A stretch of DNA of 64,000 nt from positions 781,868-845,867 of the forward strand of contig NZ_JAPDHZ010000002.1 in NCBI RefSeq assembly GCF_029525555.1, given 5' to 3'. The DNA comes from Cohnella ginsengisoli (lineage in GTDB: Bacteria > Bacillota > Bacilli > Paenibacillales > Paenibacillaceae). The notes beneath the pieces were generated by a model, which ran no database searches, was not told the DNA's origin, and was given only the letters and a program-made list of their open reading frames with translations. This document shows positions 38,539 to 48,074 of the stretch, in pieces (the first letter of the stretch is position 1; the number at the start of each line of letters is the position of its first letter). The position numbers were made by a program, and so were the translations under genes.

Positions 38539-40194
38539 TTAGATATTAACGAAATCCTCGCTCCGGCTGCCGCGCGAATCTTCGCGGCGTCCGCCGCCTT
38601 GACGGCCGCCGTCGCGGAAGCTGTCCTCGCGCCGGGAATCGCCGCTGTAAGGCTTGCGGTTGCCGTAGCTGCTGCTGCCGCCGCCGCTGCGGCCGCCTTG
38701 GCCGCCGCTATAACCGCCGCCGCTGCCGCCTCTATAGCCACCGCCGCTGCTGCTGCCGCCTCTGTAGCCGCCGCCGCTTTGTCCGCCGCTGCCATAACCG
38801 CTGCGACGTTGACCGCCGTAACCGCCGCCGCTTCCGCCGCGATCGCCGAATTTGCGCTTCTTCGAGCGAATCGGATCTTCAGGCGTGAGCTCAACGGCCA
38901 CGTCGTTCTTGTCTCCGGCGAGGAGCTTGATGGCCGCGGACAGCAATTCGACGGAATCGTGACGCTCGAGCAATTCGGTCGCGATGCCCTTGAAGGAATC
39001 GAGGTCCGCGTCCTCCGCGCTCACGGCTTCGATGAGCCGGTCGGCGATGACGCGCTGCTTGCCTTCTACCGCCTCGGCGACGGTCGGCAGCGCCTTCTTC
39101 GCGATGCGGAAGCGCGTAACGCGCTCGATGAAATGCAGGTGCTCCATTTCGCGATACGTTACGAACGACCAAGACGTGCCTTCCTTGCCCGCGCGGCCGG
39201 TACGGCCGATACGGTGCGTATAGCTCTCCGGATCCTGCGGCAAGTCGAAGTTAATGACGTGCGTGACGCCGGAAACGTCGAGACCGCGCGCCGCGACGTC
39301 CGTCGCGACCAGAACGGCGATGCTGCCGTCGCGGAACTTGCGCATAACCGCGTCGCGCTGGTTCTGCGACAGGTCGCCATGCAGGCCGTCTGCGGCGTAT
39401 CCGCGCTTCATGAGCGCTTCGGACAGCTCGGCTACGCGGCGCTTCGTGCGTCCGAATACGATCGCGAGCTCCGGCGGTTCCATGTCGAGCAAGCGGCACA
39501 GCGCGTCGAACTTCATGCGCTCTTGTACTTCGACATAAAATTGCTGGATGGAGCTGGCCGTCGTAGACGTCTTCGGAATAACCGAGATATGTTCGGGCGT
39601 GCGAAGGAACTGCTGGGCCAGTCTCTGAATGTTGGCAGGCATCGTGGCGGAGAAGAGCAGCGTCTGGCGCTCGGCCGGTACAAGGCTCAGAATCGATTGG
39701 ATGTCTTCCATAAAGCCCATGTCGAGCATTTCGTCGGCTTCGTCAAGAACGACTGTCTGAACGTCCTCCAGCTTGATCGTCTTGCGGTTGATATGGTCAA
39801 GCAAACGGCCCGGCGTGCCGATAATAATCTGTGGTTTGCGTCTCAGGCCGCGAATCTGGCGTCCGATATCTTGGCCGCCGTAGATCGCGAGGGAACGAAG
39901 TCCCTTGAATCGGCCGAGTTTTTCGATCTCTTCGGCCACCTGAATAGCGAGTTCGCGCGTCGGCGTCATGACCAACGTCACGATGCGGTCTTCGGTAGCT
40001 TGGATCTTGCTGACCAGCGGAATGCCGAAGGCGGCCGTCTTGCCCGTCCCCGTCTGCGCCTGGCCGATCATGTCGCGGCCGCTGAGGGCTACAGGGATCG
40101 CCTGGCTCTGAATCGGCGTAGCGTCTTCGTATCCGAGCTGGGAAATTGCTTGCAGGACATCACTTTCCAAACCAAAATCCGTAAATTTACTCAA
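38539..40194 (-). CDS. cshA: DEAD-box RNA helicase CshA
   Basis: ATP-dependent RNA helicase of 551 residues, involved in RNA decay and cold adaptation. Motifs in order: Q motif [23 protein letters not shown], Ia PTRELA, GG, Ib [62 protein letters not shown]. After about residue 430 a Gly/Ser/Arg/Tyr-rich tail of about 90 residues (RGG-like repeats, GGGYRGGS) should bind RNA. The start is TTG with AAGGAG 12 bases upstream; the intervening ATG opens a 4-codon frame whose TGA overlaps the TTG (TTGA), which suggests coupled initiation. Confidence 0.93.
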   Translation of the reverse strand: MSKFTDFGLESDVLQAISQLGYEDATPIQSQAIPVALSGRDMIGQAQTGTGKTAAFGIPLVSKIQATEDRIVTLVMTPTRELAIQVAEEIEKLGRFKGLRSLAIYGGQDIGRQIRGLRRKPQIIIGTPGRLLDHINRKTIKLEDVQTVVLDEADEMLDMGFMEDIQSILSLVPAERQTLLFSATMPANIQRLAQQFLRTPEHISVIPKTSTTASSIQQFYVEVQERMKFDALCRLLDMEPPELAIVFGRTKRRVAELSEALMKRGYAADGLHGDLSQNQRDAVMRKFRDGSIAVLVATDVAARGLDVSGVTHVINFDLPQDPESYTHRIGRTGRAGKEGTSWSFVTYREMEHLHFIERVTRFRIAKKALPTVAEAVEGKQRVIADRLIEAVSAEDADLDSFKGIATELLERHDSVELLSAAIKLLAGDKNDVAVELTPEDPIRSKKRKFGDRGGSGGGYGGQRRSGYGSGGQSGGGYRGGSSSGGGYRGGSGGGYSGGQGGRSGGGSSSYGNRKPYSGDSRREDSFRDGGRQGGGRREDSRGSRSEDFVNI

Positions 40195-40223
40195 ATTAGT
40201 TTCATACTCCTTCTGTTATGGGG

Positions 40224-40258
40224 CCATCAACTAACGGTGCCGGTCCATCAACTAACGG
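40224..40258. repeat. Tandem 14-base repeat in the cshA leader
   Basis: CCATCAACTAACGG occurs twice exactly, at 40224-40237 and 40245-40258, a period of 21 bases (7 bases between). On the cshA strand it reads CCGTTAGTTGATGG and ends about 25 bases before the ribosome site. Two helical turns apart suits a protein or RNA-binding site. Confidence 0.8.
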
Positions 40259-40712
40259 CTCTGCCAAAAAAATATACAGATCATTATAACACAAAACGGC
40301 CTTCAAACTCCAGCTATCGGCCCTGAGGGTCAAGCGCTCCGGCAGGCCGTCCTTTTGCAAGCGCTACAATTGCTCCGACCTCCGACCTAAGCGATCCGCG
40401 GAAGGAGGAACGAGATCTTTATTTTAACGCGAATTCCCGATCCCAAACAGGCAGGCGACGTGGCAAAATTAGCCGCCGGCCCCGCAGCTATACGATGCGC
40501 GACGGAAGCATACCATTAGATCATACCACTATATGCAGGCGATGGCGAACCGTTGACACAATCATCCAGCCCCAATCTTAGGCCCGCCTCGTATCTAGTT
40601 CCGCAGTCCTCTTCGCGAAAGGATAATATTCTACAAAATACCTCTGTATCCACTGTTTGAACTCGTTTATAATCGGGTTACAGTTGGGAAGAGCAAGCGG
40701 GGAGAGAGTGAA
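40259..40712. other. Intergenic region between divergent cshA and glycosidase genes
   Basis: About 450 bases without a gene I can support. A TATAAT at 40668-40673 with a weak -35 could start the glycosidase transcript. The region next to cshA is AT-rich and probably contains its promoter and a long 5' leader. I see no riboswitch motif. Confidence 0.5.
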
Positions 40713-41940
40713 ATGAATGTATTGTTGACGCTGATGCTGCTTCTCCAATCGGCATGGGGACAACCGCAGCAAAAGCCGGAAAGCGGAAACATCTTGGGCC
40801 ATTTGTGGCAAGTGGCATGGAGCAATTTGGAAAAATCGCAGGCAAGCGGGGGCTCCGTCGCATCGCCGACGCCTAAACCTTCGCCGACGCCCGCGAACGG
40901 CGGCTCAAGCGGAGGAAAAGCGGACGTACCGCATACGGATCCGCAGCCCGACGCACCCAAGGTAAAAGGCGTGTACGTCACTGCCTATAGCGCAGGAGGC
41001 GAACGAATGTCGACCTTGCTCGACCTGCTCGACAAAACGGCGTTGAACGCCATGGTGATCGATATCAAGGACGACCTCGGCTACATCACGTACAAGACCG
41101 ACAATCCGGAACTGCAGAAGCTCGGTACGCCGATGCGGTTCATCAAGGATATCGGCGCCCTGATGGATACGCTCAAGAAACACGAGGTGTATCCGATCGC
41201 CCGGATCGTCGTTTTCAAAGATTCGGTGCTGGCGAAAAAGCATCCCGAGCTGTCGTTCGTCACGGCGAACGGGACCGTGTGGCAAAACGGAAAAAAGGAC
41301 AGCTTCGTCAATCCGTACCGAAAAGAAGTGTGGGACTACAATATCGCCGTCGCAAAGGAAGCGGCCAAGCTCGGCTTCAAGGAGATCCAGTTCGACTACG
41401 TGCGGTTCCCCGAAGGCTTCGAGAAAAAGGCGGACAGCCTCAAGTTCACGAAAACGGACGAATCCCGCACGGATGTGGTATCCGGCTTCGTGAAATACGC
41501 CAAGGAACAACTCGAACCGCTTGGCGTTCGCGTATCGGTCGATATCTTCGGGTATGCCGCCTCCGTGCCCGCCGCAGAGGGCATCGGCCAGGACTTCGGC
41601 AAGATCTCGTCGAACGTCGACGTCATCAGCCCGATGATCTACCCGAGCCACTACAGCACCGGCTGGTTCAAGCAGAAGGATCCGGACAAAGCGCCGTACG
41701 CCACGATCAAAGGCGCGATGGTCGATACGAACAAAAAAGCTTGCGCCCCTCGCGGACGCCAAGCCCGTCATTCGCCCCTGGATCCAGGACTTCACGGCCA
41801 GCTGGCTTGGCAGCGGGCATTACATCAAATACGGCGCGACGGAAGTGCAGGCTCAGATCAAAGCGCTGCATGACAGCGGCGTAGACGAGTACCTCCTGTG
41901 GAATGCGACCAACCGCTATACGTCAGGGGTTCAATATTAG
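40713..41940 (+). CDS. Secreted putative glycoside hydrolase (DUF4015 type), +1 shift
   Basis: Restored length about 408 residues. Signal peptide (LLTLMLLLQSAWG, cleavage near residue 16), a Ser/Pro/Gly linker (about 45-75), then a TIM-barrel domain with VKGVYVTAYSAGGERMSTLL, VIDIKDDLGYITY, VYPIARIVVFKD, FKEIQFDYVRFPEGF (conserved acidic residues D and the EIQFDYVRFP signature), VSVDIFGYAA, VDVISPMIYPSHY and the C-terminal RPWIQDFTASWLG. This is the GH13-like family of unknown specificity. The A6 run at 41733-41738 breaks the frame; removing one A restores NKKLAPLADAKPVIRPW. GGGGAGAG precedes the ATG. Confidence 0.86.
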
Positions 41941-41977
41941 CCCTATCGCACCGCAAGTTTACAGCCATTTTAATCTC

Positions 41978-42018
41978 AAAGACCCTCTTGGCCGCGCCCG
42001 GCCGAGAGGGTCTTTTCT
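41978..42018. terminator. Bidirectional terminator
   Basis: AAAGACCCTCTTGGCC pairs with GGCCGAGAGGGTCTTT around a 6-base loop, T tract on both sides; serves the glycosidase and pfkA genes, which converge here. Confidence 0.9.
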
Positions 42019-42029
42019 TGAGATTCGGT

Positions 42030-42998
42030 TTATTGAGCGAGACGGATCGCCAAATTGTACAGATCCATATCGAACGACTTTTTGGTGGAAACGACGGTAT
42101 CGATATCGGTCGTCACGAGCTGGCCCTTGACGATGCCGCATGCCTTGGCCGAATCGCCCGCTTCGAGCCGCTCGACGGCAAAGTCTCCGAGCCGGCTGGC
42201 GAGGATCCGGTCGTTATGCGTCGGAGAGCCGCCGCGCTGAATATGGCCGAGCACCGTCACGCGAGGCTCGATGCCGCTGTGCTCGGTAATCTGGCGCGCG
42301 ATCTCGTCGCCGCCGCACACGCCCTCGGCCACGATGACGATACTGTGGCGCTTGCCGTTCTGGAAGTTCTCGCGCATGCGCTGCGAAATCTCGCGAATAT
42401 CGAACGGCACCTCCGGCACGAGGATCGATTCGGCGCCGCTGGCAAGTCCGGCATAGAGGGCGATGTCGCCGCAGTGACGGCCCATGACCTCGACGACCGA
42501 CGAGCGCTCGTGCGAGGTCATCGTATCGCGCAGCTTGTTGATCGCGTCGACGACGATGCTGGTCGCCGTGTCGAAGCCGATCGTGAAGTCGGTGAACGGA
42601 ATGTCGTTGTCGATCGTGCCGGGCAGGCCCATCGTCTTGATGCCCAGCTTGCTCAGCTTGTTGGCGCCTTGGTAGGAGCCGTCGCCGCCGATGACGACCA
42701 GGCCGTCGATCCCGTGCTTGCGCAGCACGTCGGCACCTCGCTGCTGGCCTTCGGGCGTCAGGAATTCCTTGCAGCGCGCGGTCTGCAAGATCGTGCCGCC
42801 GCGCTGGATAATGTCGCCGACGCTGCGCAGGTCCATCTGGCGCAGGTCTTCGTTCAAGAGACCTTGGTATCCGCGCTGAACGCCGTACACTTCAAGTCCC
42901 CGGAACAGCGCGCTGCGGACGACGGCCCGAACGGCCGCGTTCATCCCCTGAGAATCTCCACCGCTCGTTAATACTGCGATTTTTTGAACTGCTCCCAT
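42030..42998 (-). CDS. pfkA: 6-phosphofructokinase
   Basis: ATP-dependent phosphofructokinase, glycolysis, 322 residues (B. subtilis 319). ATP site TSGGDSQGMNAAVR (residues about 10-23), the GGDGSYQGA loop, catalytic TIDNDI with the Asp, FDTATS, EVMGRHCGDIAL, VAEGV, GHIQRGG with Arg for fructose-6-phosphate and effector binding. Start ATG at 42998 has GGGGAAG; the open frame upstream of it is a chance extension into ytpB. Its neighbour ytpB lies 20 bases upstream and they may share a transcript. Confidence 0.95.
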   Translation of the reverse strand: MGAVQKIAVLTSGGDSQGMNAAVRAVVRSALFRGLEVYGVQRGYQGLLNEDLRQMDLRSVGDIIQRGGTILQTARCKEFLTPEGQQRGADVLRKHGIDGLVVIGGDGSYQGANKLSKLGIKTMGLPGTIDNDIPFTDFTIGFDTATSIVVDAINKLRDTMTSHERSSVVEVMGRHCGDIALYAGLASGAESILVPEVPFDIREISQRMRENFQNGKRHSIVIVAEGVCGGDEIARQITEHSGIEPRVTVLGHIQRGGSPTHNDRILASRLGDFAVERLEAGDSAKACGIVKGQLVTTDIDTVVSTKKSFDMDLYNLAIRLAQ

Positions 42999-43018
42999 CG
43001 TCTTCTTCCCCTTTGCTG

Positions 43019-44098
43019 TTACATCGCTTTGCGTATGAGATGGCTGTTGAGCCAGAAAAACAACCGCGTCCAAGGACTGCCCTTCATCAACTGCTTCGCC
43101 GTCTGCCGCACGCGGCGCTGTCCCTTGACCTTCGGATCGGACAAATACAGCGCGACCAGCCCTTCCACGATCATCCGGTGAAAACCGGACGCCGGCAAGC
43201 GGTCGGCCGAGGCGCGCGCGCTCCTGACCATGCGCAGCAGCCGCTCGTTCAATTGCTGCTGATCGTCGTAATAGCTGCAAAAATTGAGATCGCCGCCCTG
43301 CTCGTCCTCGGCTTGGTCGATGAGATAATCGAGCAGGATATGGAGGCCGTTGATCGAGGGAAAGTAGCTCTCCGCGATCTCGCGGCCCATGCCCGGCGAC
43401 GGTTCGTCTTCGCTCGCGGCGAGGAAAAGCATGAACATCCCGAGCGTGGAGCCGGTGGCGGCGGCGAATTCGTTCCAGAGAAGACCGGGATGGCGGTTCG
43501 AATGAAGCTCCCACCACGACAGCAGCGCCTGCTCCCTACGGTCGTGCGCGATATGCTTGTACACCTGCAAGTCCCCGTACAAGGAGACGAGCTCACTCAC
43601 ATGCGCCTGTACCGAGCCGTAAGCCGGCAGCGACGCCGTGCATTCCTGGCAGCGCGCGACCAGCGCGGCCAGATAGCCGCCGTCGTCCTGTTCCTGCCGC
43701 AGCGCGTAATAATTGCGGATCGACGCCCCGGGCGTCACGGCGTCCAGCATGCTCTCGTGAAGCAGCCTGAAGTCCGCCGGGTCGAGCGAAGTGCTCCTGT
43801 CGCATAAATTGTCCAAGTAATCGCTAATCGTCTGCAGCGCTACGATGAGAGGTATGAGCACGTCCCTCTTGCCGAGATTCGCCGCCGCGTATACGGCACC
43901 TCCCTGACAGTGAAACTTCTTGGACGCGATGCTGGCGAGCGCCTGCTTGCGTAGCTCGGGGTCGGGTATGGCGTTCGCCCGGTCCTTCCATCCGTCCAAC
44001 GCGACTTTCACTTCGGGCAAAATGTACCTATAAACGCGGACCATCAGCGAGATCGGGCCGCGCGGAGAAGTCCGCGCCAGCCATCGTTCATCCCTCAC
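43019..44098 (-). CDS. ytpB: YtpB-like C35 terpene synthase (DUF2600)
   Basis: Tetraprenyl-beta-curcumene synthase type, which in B. subtilis cyclises heptaprenyl diphosphate in the sesquarterpene/sporulene pathway. A 359-residue helical protein with QTISDYLDNLCDRSTSLD (acidic metal-binding motif at about residue 93), SKKFHCQGGAVYAAAN, YVHILLDYLIDQAEDEQGGDLNFCSYY (second acidic cluster, LLDYLIDQAEDE) and the C-terminal ALYLSDPKVK. The GTG start has GGAGG six bases upstream. The expected partner, a squalene-hopene cyclase, is not in the window. Confidence 0.85.
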   Translation of the reverse strand: MRDERWLARTSPRGPISLMVRVYRYILPEVKVALDGWKDRANAIPDPELRKQALASIASKKFHCQGGAVYAAANLGKRDVLIPLIVALQTISDYLDNLCDRSTSLDPADFRLLHESMLDAVTPGASIRNYYALRQEQDDGGYLAALVARCQECTASLPAYGSVQAHVSELVSLYGDLQVYKHIAHDRREQALLSWWELHSNRHPGLLWNEFAAATGSTLGMFMLFLAASEDEPSPGMGREIAESYFPSINGLHILLDYLIDQAEDEQGGDLNFCSYYDDQQQLNERLLRMVRSARASADRLPASGFHRMIVEGLVALYLSDPKVKGQRRVRQTAKQLMKGSPWTRLFFWLNSHLIRKAM

Positions 44099-44127
44099 GC
44101 GGTACCTCCATGCATCCTCGCGGTCCG

Positions 44128-44505
44128 TTAACCGTGCCGCTTGATGTTTTCTTCTTCAAGATCCTGCTGCGTGCGATACCAGATCTGCAAGTCGTGAATA
44201 ACGCTCGCCGCCTCGGCGATCTCTTCATTGAGCGCGCAGCAGCGGACGAAGTCCACTTCTTCGAACAATTCGGCGAGCAGACGCCGAATCTCGGCTTCGC
44301 GCGCCAAGATCGCATCCGGTATGCGCCCCCGGATCAACTCCCAACGCTCGACGACGCCAGCCCGCTTAAGAGCGTTCATCTCTTCCCACGGCACGCCGAA
44401 GCGGGGCAGCGGGATACCGAGCCGGCCGTCCAGCGCGAACTGGCCTTCCAACCATGCATCGTATGCCGACACTTGAATCACCACATTCAGCCTGCCTTGC
44501 ATCAT
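44128..44505 (-). CDS. Conserved hypothetical protein (about 125 aa)
   Basis: I do not recognise the family. Soluble, helical in its C-terminal half (AILAREAEIRRLLAELFEEVDFVRCCALNEEIAEAASVIHDLQIWYRTQQDLEEEN), N-terminal half more beta-like (VVIQVSAYDAWLEGQFALDGRLGIPLPRFGVPW). One Cys pair RCCAL. The ATG at 44505 has no ribosome site; a GTG at about 44484, six bases after GGCAGG, is a better start. It precedes ytpB (30 bases) on the same strand, so it probably belongs to a ytpB-pfkA transcript. Confidence 0.65.
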   Translation of the reverse strand: MMQGRLNVVIQVSAYDAWLEGQFALDGRLGIPLPRFGVPWEEMNALKRAGVVERWELIRGRIPDAILAREAEIRRLLAELFEEVDFVRCCALNEEIAEAASVIHDLQIWYRTQQDLEEENIKRHG

Positions 44506-44582
44506 TTAATAATTTATCATTTCGCATGGGGTAAATCCAGTGAAAAAGTATTGAAAACGGCCCGCTTGCCCGCTAACACTGC

Positions 44583-44588
44583 TATAAT
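44583..44588 (+). promoter_or_regulatory. Extended -10 promoter of the MATE-like gene
   Basis: TGCTATAAT: the TG dinucleotide one base before TATAAT gives an extended -10. No good -35 at 17 bases. Transcription would start within about 30 bases of the start codon. Confidence 0.5.
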
Positions 44589-44616
44589 ATCCGAGTAGCT
44601 TGAATGGGAGATGACC

Positions 44617-45960
44617 TTGTTGCCTGAACATCCTGACCGCGTATCGCTCCGGACGCTCTTTTTATTTTTCATTCCGCTCGGCGTTTCCGCCGTGTTGATC
44701 AATTTATCGCACGTCATCATCAACGGCACGCTCGCCAGAGCCGCCGACCCCGAGCTGGTCATCGCCGGTTACGCGACGGCCATGAGCTTGCTGACGGTCA
44801 GCGAACGCCCCGCCGTGCTATTCCGCGAGACCTGCTCCGCCCTCGTGCGCGACCGCGTATCATATCGGGCGATTCTGAAGGTCGCCTTTATCGTCTTCGG
44901 CGCTTCGCTCGTTTTCGGCGCGATGATCGGCTATACGCCGGTCGGTACGCTCGTGTTCGCAGGCGCCTACGGCGCCGAGCCCGAAGTCGCCGACGCGGCG
45001 GTTGGGGTTTACCACGTCCTGATGTTCCTCAGCATCTTCTCCGGCATTCGCTGCCTGTACCAAGGGGTTATCATCTATAAAATGAGAACGCGCTGGCTGA
45101 CCATCGGCATGGTGTTCCGTCTCGGCGGCATGTTCCTGATGGCGCAGTACATTTTGCATATCGGGGTCAGCAGCTCCACGCAGGGCGCCGTCATCTTCGT
45201 GTTCGGCATGATGATCGAAGCGTTCGTCAGCTGGCTCGAGGGCAGGAATCTGGCACGCCGGTTGCCGCCCGAATCGCCCGAATGCGAAGTTCGGAGTCCC
45301 CGGCAGATTTTGCGATTTTACAATCCGCTTCTCTTCTCCTCCTTCATCGTCGTCTGGGTACCGCCCATCTTGAACGCCTTGCTGGGCAATACTGACCGCG
45401 GCACGCTGTCGATCTCATCGTTCGCCGTCGCCGGCAGCCTGACCAATCTGTGTCTGGGCTTCTTTACTTACTTCCACCAGATCGCGCTCCAGTTCTATCG
45501 AACCGATCCGGGACAGGTCAAGCGGTTCGTAATGCTCATCGGCTTTACGCCGGCCGTTCTGCTATCCGCGTTCGCATTCACCCCTGCGGGCGAATGGATG
45601 CTGACGCATCTGCTCGGCGTGGACGGCAGACTGCTCGCCGAGAGCATGATCGCGCTGCGCGGATTCATTCCCTTCGTGCTGATTTTCCCGTGGCTCGACA
45701 CGTTGAACGGCATCATCCTGTCCAAAGGCCAGACGAAGCTGATGTTCGGTTCCCAGACGGGCAACGCCGTCGTGACGACGGCGCTTATCATCGTGCTGAC
45801 GGTATCGCTGCCCGGCTGGACAGGCATACTCGGCGCACTCGCCCAATCGGGCGGCATGATCGCCGAGCTCGGACTGCTTTATTGGTTGTTCAGACGCGCC
45901 ATGAAAACCGAAAGTTTAGATACGCTAGCGGCTTTGCCGGGAGAGGATACAACCAGATGA
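44617..45960 (+). CDS. MATE-like multidrug/lipid flippase family protein
   Basis: Integral membrane protein of about 447 residues with about 12 hydrophobic helices. The pattern (LFFIPLGVSAVLINLSHVIINGTLARA at the start, paired helical bundles) fits the MATE/MOP exporter superfamily, in a group of Paenibacillus proteins that lack the classic drug pump signature. The substrate is unknown. Start: the ATG at 44611 directly abuts GGGAG, whereas TTG at 44617 (MLPEHPDRVSLRTLF) has a six-base spacing and is the better start. The MFS gene overlaps its stop as ATGA. Confidence 0.75.
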   Translation: MLPEHPDRVSLRTLFLFFIPLGVSAVLINLSHVIINGTLARAADPELVIAGYATAMSLLTVSERPAVLFRETCSALVRDRVSYRAILKVAFIVFGASLVFGAMIGYTPVGTLVFAGAYGAEPEVADAAVGVYHVLMFLSIFSGIRCLYQGVIIYKMRTRWLTIGMVFRLGGMFLMAQYILHIGVSSSTQGAVIFVFGMMIEAFVSWLEGRNLARRLPPESPECEVRSPRQILRFYNPLLFSSFIVVWVPPILNALLGNTDRGTLSISSFAVAGSLTNLCLGFFTYFHQIALQFYRTDPGQVKRFVMLIGFTPAVLLSAFAFTPAGEWMLTHLLGVDGRLLAESMIALRGFIPFVLIFPWLDTLNGIILSKGQTKLMFGSQTGNAVVTTALIIVLTVSLPGWTGILGALAQSGGMIAELGLLYWLFRRAMKTESLDTLAALPGEDTTR

Positions 45961-47117
45961 AACGACCGAACTTCTTTTCTTCCCAACTCACCGTCCTGCG
46001 CAGCCTTCACTTTTTCAACTACGCGACGCAGACGCTTATCGCGACGTTTTTCCCTTTGTATTTCTACGATCTCGGGTTCACGAAGCTGCAGATCGGCGCC
46101 GTCTACTCGGTCGGTCCCATGATGTCGATTTTCGCCAACCTGCTGGCCGGCATCGTCAGCGACAAGACCCAGGGCCTGCGCCGCGTGCTGAACCTGATCT
46201 TCCTCGGTCAGATCGTCGCGCTCGCTCTCTTGCTGCCGCAGAAGGAATTCGTGCATATCTCGCTGATCATGGCGCTCATGTACCTGTTCCAGACGCCGGT
46301 TAACGCCATGATGGACAGCATGTCATTGCTCGCGGCGAGCACGATGAACCGCAGCTTCGCTTCGATCCGCATGTTCGGATCGCTCGGCTTTGCCGTTTGC
46401 TCGCTCGTATTCGGCTTCGTTCTTAAGCAGACCGGCTCCGACTGGACGCTATGGCTAGCCCTTGGCACCGTGTGCGGGTCACTTCTCATCTCGCTAGGCC
46501 TCGCGGATTTTCAATCCAAAGTCGGCAAATTCCGATTCGGCGGTTTGGTCGATATTATCAAGCGCGGGGACACCTTGATGTTCTTCTTGCTCGTCGCGTT
46601 CGTGTCGATCGCTCACCGGATGAACGAAGGCTTCCTCGGCGTGGCGATGCGCGATCTAGGAGCGAGCGACGACTTGATCGGGTACGCCTGGCTCGCGTCG
46701 GCCGCAAGCGAGATCCCCGTATTCTTTTTGCTGGCACGCTACGGCAACCGCTTCAAGGAGATCCCCCTGCTCGCAATCGCAAGTCTGCTGTATGCGGTAA
46801 GGCTTGCGCTCATTAGCGTCATTCACGAGCCGGCGGGCTTCATCGCCGTGCAGGCGATGCACAGCGTGACCTTCGGCATCTACTACATCACGGCTCTCCG
46901 TTATATGCAGTCCATCGTCAGCGATGCCTACCGGTCGTCCGGCCAGGCGCTGTTCAGCGTCGTGTGGACCGGGATCGCGGGACTTATCGCCGGCACGGTC
47001 GGAGGCGCGTTGTTCGACGCTTATGGCCTGGCCACCGTGTTCCGGACGGGTGCCGTCTCCGCCTTGATCGCGGCTGCGGGATTCATGATCGTGCATTTGC
47101 GGAAACCGGGAGAATAG
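45957..47117 (+). CDS. MFS transporter (MFS_1-like)
   Basis: A 386-residue transporter with 12 predicted helices. N-terminal LHFFNYATQTLIATFFPLYFYDLGFTKLQIGAVYSV, the loop 2-3 motif LLAGIVSDKTQGLRRVL (GxxxDxxxxR variant with D and R) and the repeated half FLGVAMRDLGASDDLIGYAWLASA. It fits the nucleoside/sugar-type MFS_1-like family; substrate unknown. The ATG overlaps the upstream TGA by four bases, so the two transporters are translationally coupled and may act together. A terminator follows. Confidence 0.83.
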   Translation: MKRPNFFSSQLTVLRSLHFFNYATQTLIATFFPLYFYDLGFTKLQIGAVYSVGPMMSIFANLLAGIVSDKTQGLRRVLNLIFLGQIVALALLLPQKEFVHISLIMALMYLFQTPVNAMMDSMSLLAASTMNRSFASIRMFGSLGFAVCSLVFGFVLKQTGSDWTLWLALGTVCGSLLISLGLADFQSKVGKFRFGGLVDIIKRGDTLMFFLLVAFVSIAHRMNEGFLGVAMRDLGASDDLIGYAWLASAASEIPVFFLLARYGNRFKEIPLLAIASLLYAVRLALISVIHEPAGFIAVQAMHSVTFGIYYITALRYMQSIVSDAYRSSGQALFSVVWTGIAGLIAGTVGGALFDAYGLATVFRTGAVSALIAAAGFMIVHLRKPGE

Positions 47118-47151
47118 GACCGCATTAGACAAATAAATAGATGTACGGAAC

Positions 47152-47178
47152 AAGCCGCCCCTCACTGAGGGAGCGGCT
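47152..47178 (+). terminator. Terminator of the transporter pair
   Basis: AAGCCGC pairs with GCGGCTT, with an inner CCCTCA/TGAGGG stem, then TTATT. Confidence 0.8.
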
Positions 47179-47393
47179 TATTCGTTGGTATTTTGTATCA
47201 ATAACCTATCTTCTTAATGAAGTGAAATTGAAAGATGTGGCGTTCGAGCTATGTTCACGTCGCGAAATACAGATAGCAAATGGCGGCCTAGGGGGGCTTT
47301 ATTTTCCTGGAATGATGGCCGTTTGGTCTTCCTTTACTCAAATAACGTCCCTTCGGCCCGCTTCAATTGCCCAAATGATCAAATATCTACGCT

Positions 47394-47934
47394 TTAATCG
47401 GCACCGTTAAGCTGATCAACCTCTGCAAGGGGCAAATCCAGCATGTTCGCTACGGATTCCGGCGTCATTCCTTTGCTCAGCAGCTTGCGGACGACTTCCC
47501 GGCGTTCCTCCTGCTTCCATCTTTCTTTGCCCCGCTCAAAGATCGGATTCATTACGAGTCGAGTCCGCAGTAAAGACTGCGATGGGTATAATTCGTTTGT
47601 GCGTTTTGCGATAACGTTCGTAAAGGCGGCTAAAGTAAATAAACATTCTCTCCGCGAAACGATCGTCCCGATAAGATTGAGGCTCAAAATGAATCAGAAC
47701 GCAAAATGCCTCTTCAACAAGCTGCGCTTCAAGAAGTAAGTCGAGCGTACGAGCGTCCTGACCAACGATATCTACCAGCTGCTCTTGCATCAAAAGTTTT
47801 GCTTTCGAATAATCGATTGTCTGATGAACCGCTGGAAAAAACAAGGCTATGAACTCTTCGAAAAACGTCTGCAGCAATTTTTTAAACGCTTCGTCATGCG
47901 GCGTCAACGAAGCAACTCGCGATTGTTCAGCCAT
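47394..47934 (-). pseudogene. Decayed Rpn-family PD-(D/E)XK nuclease
   Basis: The N-terminal half (from ATG at 47934) is a clear Rpn-family start: PHDEAFKKLLQTFFEEFIALFFP, then the nuclease core VDIVGQDARTLDLLLEAQLVEE...VLIHFEPQSY (the D and E-x-Q motif) and RIIPIAVFTADS. It then stops. A C-terminal tail of the same family type (ERGKERWKQEERREVVRKLLSKGMTPESVANMLDLPL) continues in another frame directly after NESDL, and about 100 residues normally between are missing. I read this as an internal deletion with loss of frame. Rpn proteins are linked to recombination-promoting nuclease activity. Lower GC and AT-rich flanks suggest acquired DNA. Confidence 0.8.
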
Positions 47935-47972
47935 CCTGATCCCCTTCCCCTTTCTAAACTGAGACTTTACGC

Positions 47973-48012
47973 AAAAAAAAGCCGCCCGTACCCTCATGGG
48001 GTGCGAACGGCG
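47973..48012 (-). terminator. Terminator of the CNNM/CBS gene
   Basis: GCCG(TTC)GCACCCC pairs with GGGGT...CGGC and is followed by eight T residues on the minus strand, 60 bases beyond the hemolysin-family stop. Confidence 0.8.
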
Positions 48013-48074
48013 CATGCTTTGCGACCAACTTATCGATTATAAGTTTGAGGTTCGATTACCTTTAATAAACCCAT

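Noticed and set aside
44128..44505. DUF-type name for the 125-residue protein before ytpB
   Set aside because: I could not match it to a family I know, so it is left as hypothetical.
47141..47410. 89-codon frame after the MFS gene
   Set aside because: It overlaps the terminator and the pseudogene edge; sequence looks random and no ribosome site is present.
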